A stretch of DNA of 64,000 nucleotides from Aestuariibaculum marinum (GTDB lineage Bacteria > Bacteroidota > Bacteroidia > Flavobacteriales > Flavobacteriaceae). How positions within the stretch are numbered: the first letter of the stretch is position 1; each line of letters begins with the position of its first letter. A program made the position numbers and the translations under genes. This document shows, piece after piece, positions 26,911-34,023 of the stretch. Under the pieces are notes generated by a model, which saw only the letters and a program-made list of their open reading frames with translations, made no database searches and was not told the DNA's origin. The stretch lies in contig NZ_JACVXD010000009.1 in assembly GCF_014596975.1 (NCBI RefSeq), forward strand, positions 1-64,000. The letters are read 5' to 3'.

Positions 26911-26946
26911 AAAAAGGCTATCAATAATTATTGATAGCCTTTTTTT
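26911..26946 (+). terminator. Rho-independent terminator after cold-shock gene 1
   Basis: GGCTATCAAT (26916-26925) and ATTGATAGCC (26930-26939) form a perfect 10-bp stem around AATT, flanked by A5 and T7. Confidence 0.9.
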
Positions 26947-27041
26947 GTGCGTAAACTTTTATTAAAAATTTTACACAAAAAAAATAAACTTCAAAAAATT
27001 TTATACTACATTTAACTCAATTAATAACTAATATTTCAATT

Positions 27042-27233
27042 ATGAGTACAGGAACAGTAAAATTCTTCAATGATTCTAAAGGGTTTGGTTTCATTATCGA
27101 AGAAGGTTCAAAAAAAGAACATTTTGTTCACATTTCAGGTTTAATCGACGAAATTCGCGAAGGTGATGAAGTTGAATTTGAACTGAAAGAAGGTAAAAAA
27201 GGATTAAACGCAGTAAATGTAAAAGTAATTTAA
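27042..27233 (+). CDS. Cold-shock domain protein, copy 2
   Basis: 63 residues with the same RNP1 (KGFGFI) and RNP2 (HFVHIS) motifs as copy 1. Differences cluster at 19-25 (IEEGSKK for VEDDNNK) and 43-52, and make this copy more basic. A weak -7-like TACATTTA lies in the 155-base spacer that separates the genes. Tandem duplication is the simplest origin. Confidence 0.95.
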   Translation: MSTGTVKFFNDSKGFGFIIEEGSKKEHFVHISGLIDEIREGDEVEFELKEGKKGLNAVNVKVI

Positions 27234-27263
27234 TATATACTATTTAATTTTTTTAAGACACAA

Positions 27264-27289
27264 AAAAATCCCGCAATAGCGGGATTTTT
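27264..27289. terminator. Bidirectional terminator between cold-shock gene 2 and ndk
   Basis: AAAAATCCCGC and GCGGGATTTTT pair perfectly around AATA. The A and T flanks let it serve both convergent genes. Confidence 0.9.
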
Positions 27290-27311
27290 AATTTTATATA
27301 AAGCCGTTTAA

Positions 27312-27731
27312 TTAAAACTGCTCTCTTCCTGCAAAATGGAATGCACCTTCAATAGCAGCATTCTCATCGCTATCACTTCCGTGAACTGCATTTTCTCCAA
27401 CAGAAGCAGCGTATAATTTACGAATAGTACCTTCAGCAGCATCCGCCGGGTTTGTAGCACCAATTAAAGTTCTGAAATCTTCAACCGCGTTTTCTTTCTC
27501 TAAAATAGCAGCTACGATAGGTCCGCGAGTCATAAACTCTACTAACTCACCGAAGAAAGGACGCTCACTGTGAATTGCATAAAATGCTTCAGCATCAGCT
27601 TTGGTCATTTGCGTTAATTTCATTGCTACAATTCTAAATCCTGAAGCTGAAATTTTTTCTAATATTGCGCCAATGTGTCCGTTTTCAACTGCATCTGGCT
27701 TTAGCATTGTAAATGTTCTATTTGTTGCCAT
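27312..27731 (-). CDS. ndk: Nucleoside-diphosphate kinase
   Basis: 139 residues, normal length. [12 protein letters not shown] opens the fold and the phospho-His lies in NAVHGSDS near the C-terminus; the Kpn-loop region is also conserved. It equilibrates nucleoside di- and triphosphates through a phosphohistidine intermediate. It is a single-gene unit with a consensus promoter about 95 bases upstream of the transcribed start codon and a shared terminator at its 3' end. Confidence 0.97.
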   Translation of the reverse strand: MATNRTFTMLKPDAVENGHIGAILEKISASGFRIVAMKLTQMTKADAEAFYAIHSERPFFGELVEFMTRGPIVAAILEKENAVEDFRTLIGATNPADAAEGTIRKLYAASVGENAVHGSDSDENAAIEGAFHFAGREQF

Positions 27732-27833
27732 TTTTAAATTTTAGTGTTATTCTTTTTATTTCATCTAAAGCATTCTAAAAATTGTATCTACTATTCTAAA
27801 ATACTCTACAATGAAGGTCTTTTAATTTTGCTG

Positions 27834-27863
27834 CAAAAGTACGCTATTTATCAATAAAAACAA
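27834..27863 (-). promoter_or_regulatory. Promoter of ndk
   Basis: On the minus strand TTG (27861-27863), a 19-base spacer, then TACTTTTG (27834-27841). It leaves a 5' UTR of about 95 bases, in which I see no riboswitch-like structure. Confidence 0.75.
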
Positions 27864-27901
27864 GCCTATGTAATTTTAAAAAAATTGTATCTTCGTCATC
27901 T

Positions 27902-28921
27902 ATGAAAAATGAAGAAATAAGCAACATAAAACAATTGTTATCTACTGAAAAAAAGATAGTTATTGTACCACATAAAAATCCCGACGGTGATGCCATCGGA
28001 TCTACTTTAGGCCTTTACCATTATCTTTTAAAAAGCAACCATCAAGTTCATGTTATCGCTCCTAACGATTATCCGCATTTTTTAAAGTGGATGCCCGATG
28101 AAAACAAGGTCTTAAAATACGATACACAAAAAGCTGAATCAGACGAACTGATAAGTAATGCAGACATTATTTTCACATTAGATTTTAATGCCTTAAACCG
28201 TACGGGAAATATGGAAACAGCTTTAGCTGAAAGTAGTGGCATTAAAATAATGATAGACCATCATCAGGCCCCGGAGGATTACGCCTTGTACACCTACAGC
28301 GATGTAAGCATGAGTTCAACCTGTGAAATGGTATATCATTTTATCGATATGCTTGGTGATAAAAATTTGATTGATGCCAATATTGCACCCTGCCTATACG
28401 CCGGAATTATGACCGATACAGGCTCTTTCCGTTTCCCTTCAACCACAAGTCATACACATCGTATTATAGCTGAACTTATTGATAAAGGCGCAAAAAACTC
28501 AGATATTCACAATAATATTTACGATACTAACAGCTACCATCGTTTACAATTATTAGGTTGCGCTTTAACCAATTTAAAAGTCCTTCCAGAACACAGAACA
28601 GCGTTTATAACGTTATCTCAAGACGAACTTAACAAATACAATTACAAAAAAGGAGATACCGAAGGTATTGTTAACTATGGTTTATCTCTAGAAAATATTG
28701 TTTTAGCTGCTATTTTTATTGAAGATAAACAGGAAGGTATCATTAAAATCTCCTTACGTTCAAAAGGTGAATTTTCAGTAAACGACATGTCAAGAACGCA
28801 TTTTAATGGTGGCGGACATATTAATGCTGCAGGTGGACGAAGCGAGTTGTCTTTAAGCAAAACTGTTGAAAAATTTATTAGTATATTGCCTAGTTATAAT
28901 AAAGCCCTGAATAATGAATAA
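27902..28921 (+). CDS. nrnA: DHH/DHHA1 phosphoesterase, NrnA-like (oligoribonuclease / pAp phosphatase)
   Basis: 339 residues. The DHH domain shows HKNPDGDAIGSTLGL near 21-35, TLDFNALNRTG, and IDHHQAP with the motif III histidines; DHHA1 ends with FNGGGHINAAGG. NrnA proteins degrade nanoRNA and dephosphorylate 3'-phosphoadenosine 5'-phosphate with manganese. It overlaps gldI by 8 bases, a neighbourhood I also associate with Flavobacterium. Cytoplasmic. Confidence 0.9.
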   Translation: MKNEEISNIKQLLSTEKKIVIVPHKNPDGDAIGSTLGLYHYLLKSNHQVHVIAPNDYPHFLKWMPDENKVLKYDTQKAESDELISNADIIFTLDFNALNRTGNMETALAESSGIKIMIDHHQAPEDYALYTYSDVSMSSTCEMVYHFIDMLGDKNLIDANIAPCLYAGIMTDTGSFRFPSTTSHTHRIIAELIDKGAKNSDIHNNIYDTNSYHRLQLLGCALTNLKVLPEHRTAFITLSQDELNKYNYKKGDTEGIVNYGLSLENIVLAAIFIEDKQEGIIKISLRSKGEFSVNDMSRTHFNGGGHINAAGGRSELSLSKTVEKFISILPSYNKALNNE

Positions 28922-29459
28922 ATTTTTAACTCTAACCTTAATAACTTTGGCGTTTGCTTGTAAATCTCCGGAAGCAAGACGACCTGTTTCAGTTAAATCA
29001 GGCTCGTTCATTGATGCCTCTGTAGAGCGCAACAAAAAGCTAAATGCAAAAGAACAAGCTCTGATCGAGAAATTCATGACACAAAAGCAGGACAACGATT
29101 ACATCGCTTCAGAAAGTGGTTTTTGGTATTTTTACAATACTAAAACAGAAATTGATTCCTTACAAACACCTGTTTTTGGAGACATTGTAAACTATAACTA
29201 CGACGTAAAAACATTAAATGGAAACACTATTTATTCCTTTGATGATATAAAAACCCGCAATTATACCATTGATAAAGAAGAACTTTTTACCGGTTTAAGA
29301 GAAGGCTTAAAACTGATGAAAACAGGTGAAACCGTTACGTTTTTATTCCCTTCACAAAAGGCTTACGGTTACTATGGCGACCAAAACAAAATTGGGAGCA
29401 ACACCCCGCTTATGTGTCAAGTAACCCTAAATTCCATAACAAAAACTGAAGACGATTAG
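28914..29459 (+). CDS. gldI: Gliding motility-associated FKBP-type peptidyl-prolyl isomerase GldI
   Basis: 181 residues. The lipoprotein signal [16 protein letters not shown] places Cys16 at the lipid site. A helical linker ([22 protein letters not shown]) leads to an FKBP domain (about 65-178: [43 protein letters not shown]). GldI assists folding of envelope proteins of the gliding and type IX secretion apparatus in Flavobacterium. It is coupled to nrnA by overlap and followed 49 bases later by a second prolyl isomerase. Gliding itself cannot be inferred from this gene alone. Confidence 0.88.
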   Translation: MNKFLTLTLITLAFACKSPEARRPVSVKSGSFIDASVERNKKLNAKEQALIEKFMTQKQDNDYIASESGFWYFYNTKTEIDSLQTPVFGDIVNYNYDVKTLNGNTIYSFDDIKTRNYTIDKEELFTGLREGLKLMKTGETVTFLFPSQKAYGYYGDQNKIGSNTPLMCQVTLNSITKTEDD

Positions 29460-29508
29460 TTCAATAAAATATAAACTAACTATTTCCCATAAACAATTAA
29501 AAAACCAC

Positions 29509-30636
29509 ATGAAACAGTTAAAAATTTCAGTTCAACTATTTTTTGTAGTTCTACTACTTGCTAATTTAACCTCATGTAAAGCACAATACCCTGAACTTGA
29601 AGATGGTATTTATGCTGAATTTGTAACCAGTAAAGGCGTTATGGTTGCTAAATTAACCTATGATAAAACACCGGTTACCGTGGCCAATTTTGTGTCTTTA
29701 GCGGAAGGCACCAATACGATGGTCGCCGAAAATTATAAAAAGAAAAAGTTTTATAACGGCACCATATTCCATCGTGTAATAGATAGTTTTATGATTCAGG
29801 GTGGCGACCCTATAGGTAATGGCTCAGGTGGACCTGGATATAAATTTACCGATGAATTTTCTCCAGAATTAAAACACGATAAAGTAGGTATTTTATCTAT
29901 GGCCAACTCTGGTCCAAATACCAATGGAAGTCAATTTTTCATTACCGACAGGGCTACACCCCACTTAGACAATAAACACTCTGTTTTTGGTGAATTAGTT
30001 ATTGGATTAAATGTTGAAGATAGCATTGCTAGTGTAAAAACAGATATGATGGATGCACCAATCGACACCGTCTATATTAAAGAACTAAACATCATCCGTA
30101 AAGGTAAAGATGCCAGAGGTTTTGATGCTCCGGATATTTTTGAAAATCATTTTATTGAGGCTGAACGCTTAGAAAAAGAAAAAGCTGCAAAACACGCAGC
30201 CTTACTAAAAGCTACGAAAGAAAAATTTGAACAACAAAAAGCAGAAGCCACTACCCTACCTTCTGGTTTAAAATACTATATCAGCGAAAAGGGTGATGGT
30301 AAAAAATTACCAACCACAGCTATCATTTTAACTGATTATAGTTTATATATGGAAGACGGAAAACTCTTTGACACGAGTAAATTAGAAGTAGCTAAAACAC
30401 ACGATATGGTAAATCCCGGAAAACGTGATGCAGAAATGTACAGACCAATTAAAGCTGAGATTAGCCCTGATGCGCGTATGATTCCTGGTTTCAAAGAAGG
30501 TTTACAACAACTAAGTGTTGGTGATAAGGCGACCTTATTTATTCCGTATCATTTAGGGTATGGCGAAATGGGTAATCGTGGTATACCTCCTCGCGCAAAC
30601 TTAATTTTTGAAGTTGAAATTATAGAAACGCTTTAA
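29509..30636 (+). CDS. Cyclophilin-FKBP fusion peptidyl-prolyl isomerase lipoprotein
   Basis: 375 residues. A signal with Cys22 in LTSCKAQ targets it to the envelope. Residues about 35-195 are a cyclophilin domain ([45 protein letters not shown]) and about 245-375 an FKBP domain ([38 protein letters not shown]). A Lys/Glu-rich helix joins them. Two unrelated isomerase folds in one chain imply a periplasmic chaperone. It lies right after gldI, so the two probably serve the same secreted clients. Confidence 0.9.
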   Translation: MKQLKISVQLFFVVLLLANLTSCKAQYPELEDGIYAEFVTSKGVMVAKLTYDKTPVTVANFVSLAEGTNTMVAENYKKKKFYNGTIFHRVIDSFMIQGGDPIGNGSGGPGYKFTDEFSPELKHDKVGILSMANSGPNTNGSQFFITDRATPHLDNKHSVFGELVIGLNVEDSIASVKTDMMDAPIDTVYIKELNIIRKGKDARGFDAPDIFENHFIEAERLEKEKAAKHAALLKATKEKFEQQKAEATTLPSGLKYYISEKGDGKKLPTTAIILTDYSLYMEDGKLFDTSKLEVAKTHDMVNPGKRDAEMYRPIKAEISPDARMIPGFKEGLQQLSVGDKATLFIPYHLGYGEMGNRGIPPRANLIFEVEIIETL

Positions 30637-30678
30637 ACCAAAAGAACAACTTACACCTATTCAAGAAAAACAAAACTT

Positions 30679-31608
30679 ATGTACCTATTAAAATTTGATT
30701 GGAATCCCGTAACAGGCATCGATATCATTGGAAATTTCAAATTACACTTTTATAGCCTCATGTGGGTAACCGCATTCGTTTTAGGCTGGTTTATTATGAA
30801 ACGTATTTTTACCAAAGAAAAAGTTTCATTGGAATATTTAGACCCTTTATTTATATACACTGTTCTGGCTACCATGATTGGGGCGCGTTTAGGACATGTT
30901 TTGTTTTATCAATCTGAATTAATTTCTGAAGACTTCTTCAGTATCTTTTTACCATTCCGATTTAAAGATGGCATTGAATTTACCGGATTCCAAGGTTTAG
31001 CAAGTCATGGTGCTGCCATTGGAATTATTGTTGGTATGTATTTGTATCGTAAAAAATACAATTACAAATCCTTGCTTTGGATTTTAGATCGCGTGGTGAT
31101 TTCGGTTGCTTCAGGTGCTGTTTTTATTAGAATTGGAAACTTTATTAATTCTGAAATTATAGGAAAGGTAACCGATTCTGCTTTTGGTGTACGTTTTATT
31201 CAAGACCAATACTACAAAAGTCAGATTGTACAATTAACCGGTATTAAAGACGTACAGGAAGCTTACCATGCTGTAACAACAAATCCGCAGTTTCAAAATT
31301 TACTTGAGGCCGTACCTTACAGACATCCGGCACAATTATACGAGTCGTTCTGTTATATTTTTGTATTCCTGATTTTATGGTTTTTCTACTCTAAAACCAC
31401 GAAAAAAGATCAAACCGGATTTTTATTCGGCTTGTTCCTAATCTTACTTTGGACCATCAGATTCTTTGTTGAGTTCGTTAAAGAACCTCAAGGCGACGAA
31501 TACATCAACTGGTTTGGGTTAAACACCGGACAATGGTTAAGTATTCCGTTTATTATTATCGGTCTGTATTTCATGTTTGTTTACAAACCAAAACAACCTG
31601 TTGTTTAA
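30679..31608 (+). CDS. lgt: Prolipoprotein diacylglyceryl transferase
   Basis: 309 residues, about seven membrane helices. The key motifs are GLASHGAAIGIIVG with the essential His, and RIGNFINSEIIG with the Arg and the Lgt signature; YRHPAQLYES follows. It attaches diacylglycerol from phosphatidylglycerol to the lipobox Cys, the first step for the many lipoproteins in this window. The DUF192 lipoprotein starts 2 bases after its stop. Confidence 0.96.
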   Translation: MYLLKFDWNPVTGIDIIGNFKLHFYSLMWVTAFVLGWFIMKRIFTKEKVSLEYLDPLFIYTVLATMIGARLGHVLFYQSELISEDFFSIFLPFRFKDGIEFTGFQGLASHGAAIGIIVGMYLYRKKYNYKSLLWILDRVVISVASGAVFIRIGNFINSEIIGKVTDSAFGVRFIQDQYYKSQIVQLTGIKDVQEAYHAVTTNPQFQNLLEAVPYRHPAQLYESFCYIFVFLILWFFYSKTTKKDQTGFLFGLFLILLWTIRFFVEFVKEPQGDEYINWFGLNTGQWLSIPFIIIGLYFMFVYKPKQPVV

Positions 31609-31609
31609 C

Positions 31610-32098
31610 ATGACCTTTAACAGTTTAAAAATATATTATTTCTTACTTTCAGCCTGTATTACATTAAATGTAACAGGCTGTAAAGAAGAAAAAAAAGAAG
31701 TAAAGCAAACCGAAATTACATTCACCAAAGAAGGTGAGCTTACCATTTTTAAAGCCGATTCTACACAGGTAAAACTGGATATTGAAATCGCCGATACCGA
31801 TTTCGACATTCAAACAGGATTGATGTATAGAGATGCCATGAAACCAAAACAAGGCATGCTTTTTATTTTTGACGATGTAAGAGAGCGTTACTTCTATATG
31901 AAAAATACCCGAATCGCTCTTGACATTATTTATATTGATGAAAACAACAAAATTGTAAGTTTTCAGAAAAACGCTAAACCTTTTGATGAATCCTCTTTAC
32001 CGTCTAATGCTCCGGCAAAATATGTACTTGAAGTTAATGCTGGTCTTGCCGATAAATGGCAACTTGCAGTAAACGATAGTATTAGTTATACAAAATAA
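31610..32098 (+). CDS. DUF192 family lipoprotein
   Basis: 162 residues from ATG 31610; the longer frame from 31577 lies inside lgt and would spoil the signal peptide. The signal ends at the lipobox VTGC. The DUF192 domain (about 60-160) shows DIQTGLMYRDAMKPKQGMLFIFDD and RYFYMKNTRIALDIIYID, ending in YVLEVNAG. The family's role is unsettled. It is coupled to lgt and ends 7 bases before the convergent GNAT gene without a visible terminator. Confidence 0.9.
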   Translation: MTFNSLKIYYFLLSACITLNVTGCKEEKKEVKQTEITFTKEGELTIFKADSTQVKLDIEIADTDFDIQTGLMYRDAMKPKQGMLFIFDDVRERYFYMKNTRIALDIIYIDENNKIVSFQKNAKPFDESSLPSNAPAKYVLEVNAGLADKWQLAVNDSISYTK

Positions 32099-32105
32099 TC
32101 TGGAT

Positions 32106-32546
32106 TTAACAAGAGATGTAAATTCGCTCTTCAACGCCATCATTAAAGAGCGATTTATTCATTCGAAATCCGTTTTTAACATAAAAATGGTCAAGATTCA
32201 AGTCCTCAATGGTTAACCAAAATTTGGTTTCAGGATACATTTCTTTCAAACTATTTAGCCAAAAAGAGCCCAAATTCTGTCCTCTTCTGGATTCAGAAAC
32301 ATATATAAAACCTAAATATTTATAACCGGCTTCAAACCAAAAATCAGCTTCCTGTTTAGCATATAACATATCGGGCGGACATTTAGAGAATATCAACCCA
32401 CCAGCAATAATTTCATTATTGTCCTTTATTACTAAACATGTGGTAGACGAATTATAATCGTCCCAAAAAGGCAAAATTCCCACTTTCCAATCCTGCGGAA
32501 GAATGGAAAAAAACAATTCGACATCGAGGCTCTTTTCTAAAGTCAT
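32106..32546 (-). CDS. GNAT family acetyltransferase
   Basis: 146 residues from ATG 32546. The frame is open to 32648, but those extra 34 residues lie inside the upstream ATP-grasp gene and do not resemble the family. The acetyl-CoA loop is degenerate but recognisable as ESRRGQNLGSFWLNSL near 90-105, followed by FWLTIEDLNLDHFYVKNGF, the usual GNAT end. The substrate is unknown. The gene follows the ATP-grasp gene after 10 bases and probably shares its transcript. Confidence 0.8.
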   Translation of the reverse strand: MTLEKSLDVELFFSILPQDWKVGILPFWDDYNSSTTCLVIKDNNEIIAGGLIFSKCPPDMLYAKQEADFWFEAGYKYLGFIYVSESRRGQNLGSFWLNSLKEMYPETKFWLTIEDLNLDHFYVKNGFRMNKSLFNDGVEERIYISC

Positions 32547-32556
32547 AATAAAAAAT

Positions 32557-33852
32557 TTATAGTAAACCCCATGACCACAATTTATCGGAATCTTCGGTCC
32601 ACCGATCACCAATATCGGTACGATAATAACCGTTATTAATAATGACATTATTAATACGATTGTACATCATCTTTTGAGCATCCTTCATGGTATTTCCAAC
32701 TCCGGTTACTAATACAGCAATTCCCGTATTTCCAGTAATAAGCCATTCGTCGTTTACCTTTTTTAAATGCATAGGATGCACACCTTCCTTACCGTTTTTC
32801 TTAAACACAACTACCGCATCCTTTGAGAATAGATTAAACGTTTTTTTATCGTCATAAGGAAATGGCGGCACCACGATAAAAGCGCCCACCTGAAACCCTT
32901 TTTTAGTATTAATTTTAAACTTCTTTCTGGTCACCAGTTTATAAAATAACTCACCCAAAGGCTCATTAATTCCCGCTCGCTGAATAAGCACCTGCGGATA
33001 CCCAAAACGGGAAGTAAACTCCAGTGGATAAATACCATTACCATTCACGATACAATTAATATCGATATGTCCAATAAAATGATGCTTGGCTAAGGTATGC
33101 TGAAACTTAAGTAAAGTCGCTTCAAAAATAGGCGAATCTTTAACCCAAAACATACTTGTTCCCATTTCTCCAGTGGACACACCAAGCTCTTTAGGGAATA
33201 ACTTTTTATGTTCGAAGGTGATGTTTATGGGGTAAATAAACTCGTTCCCGTTAAAAAAGGCAGCGATTGATATTTCAACACCCTTAACTTTTCGCTGTAA
33301 TTGAAAATTCCCGAAGTTGTTTCCCCATGATTTTTCATAAGCTTTTAACACGCGAATCACGTCCAGGCCTTCTTCATCACTTCCTACAAACAATAATTGT
33401 TTAAGCTCTTGTGTTTCCCCACAAGGTTTCAACACATACGAACTCGGGTGGTTTTCTATGTAATGAATAGCGTCGTTAAACGTGGTAAACTCCTTTGAAG
33501 GAATCACTTTTATCTTATGCTTCTTTAATTCGGCTTGCCCAAAATTCCGATCCAGTTCCAGATTATCGGTGTATTCGGTTCCACCTAATACAAGTTTCCC
33601 TTTAGCTCTTAATGCACTGGCAATTTTTCCATAACCTGTATAATCGAACACGATAATATCGGCCCAATCTACATGCTTTTCCCATTTTGCTGCTTTGGGC
33701 ACAAAACCATAACCTATTTCTTTAGACGCTTTGTCTTCTATGTATAATTTTACGGCGTGACCTTCTAAGTAAATTGTGTTAGCAATGTCCAGAGACTCGC
33801 CCCAACGCGAAACAAAAAGAAACTTTTTTCGCGACTGTGTTTGGATTTTCAC
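32557..33852 (-). CDS. PurD-like ATP-grasp protein of uncertain substrate
   Basis: 431 residues. The central and C-terminal parts resemble phosphoribosylamine-glycine ligase: SSYVLKPCGETQ for the ATP lysine strand, LQRKVKGVEISIAAFFNG, FTSRFGYPQVL near the metal site, and a PurD-like closing domain with NTMKDAQKMMYNRI. The N-terminus is not that of true PurD: the glycine-rich start is replaced by KKFLFVSRWGESLDIANTI. It is not in a purine cluster and is paired with a GNAT gene. I would read it as an ATP-dependent carboxylate-amine ligase with an unknown substrate. Databases will probably call it purD-like. Confidence 0.75.
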   Translation of the reverse strand: MKIQTQSRKKFLFVSRWGESLDIANTIYLEGHAVKLYIEDKASKEIGYGFVPKAAKWEKHVDWADIIVFDYTGYGKIASALRAKGKLVLGGTEYTDNLELDRNFGQAELKKHKIKVIPSKEFTTFNDAIHYIENHPSSYVLKPCGETQELKQLLFVGSDEEGLDVIRVLKAYEKSWGNNFGNFQLQRKVKGVEISIAAFFNGNEFIYPINITFEHKKLFPKELGVSTGEMGTSMFWVKDSPIFEATLLKFQHTLAKHHFIGHIDINCIVNGNGIYPLEFTSRFGYPQVLIQRAGINEPLGELFYKLVTRKKFKINTKKGFQVGAFIVVPPFPYDDKKTFNLFSKDAVVVFKKNGKEGVHPMHLKKVNDEWLITGNTGIAVLVTGVGNTMKDAQKMMYNRINNVIINNGYYRTDIGDRWTEDSDKLWSWGLL

Positions 33853-33902
33853 CTAAACAGTTTGAAGTATTAATTGATAATTCATTACAGATAAATTTTA
33901 AG

Positions 33903-33910
33903 CAAATGTA
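33903..33910 (-). promoter_or_regulatory. -7 element upstream of the ATP-grasp gene
   Basis: On the minus strand TACATTTG matches TAnnTTTG about 50 bases before the start codon. No TTG is found at the proper distance. Confidence 0.4.
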
Positions 33911-33973
33911 TGTAAATAACATATCAGTTGTACACAGCCTTCAACGAGAAAATATGTTAAATTTTAAGCATAA

Positions 33974-34003
33974 AAAAAGCCCGTTAAAACTAACGGGCTT
34001 TTT
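33974..34003. terminator. Terminator after secDF
   Basis: AAAAAGCCCGTTA and TAACGGGCTTTTT pair perfectly around AAAC. It is positioned to end secDF transcription on the minus strand, 20 bases beyond its stop codon. Confidence 0.9.
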
Positions 34004-34023
34004 ATTATCAAGAACTAACTAAA

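Noticed and set aside
31577..31609. Longer start for the DUF192 lipoprotein
   Set aside because: It lies inside lgt and places extra polar residues before the signal peptide; ATG 31610 gives a normal lipoprotein signal.
32547..32648. Extended N-terminus of the GNAT protein
   Set aside because: It overlaps the end of the ATP-grasp gene and does not resemble a GNAT domain; ATG 32546 follows that stop codon.
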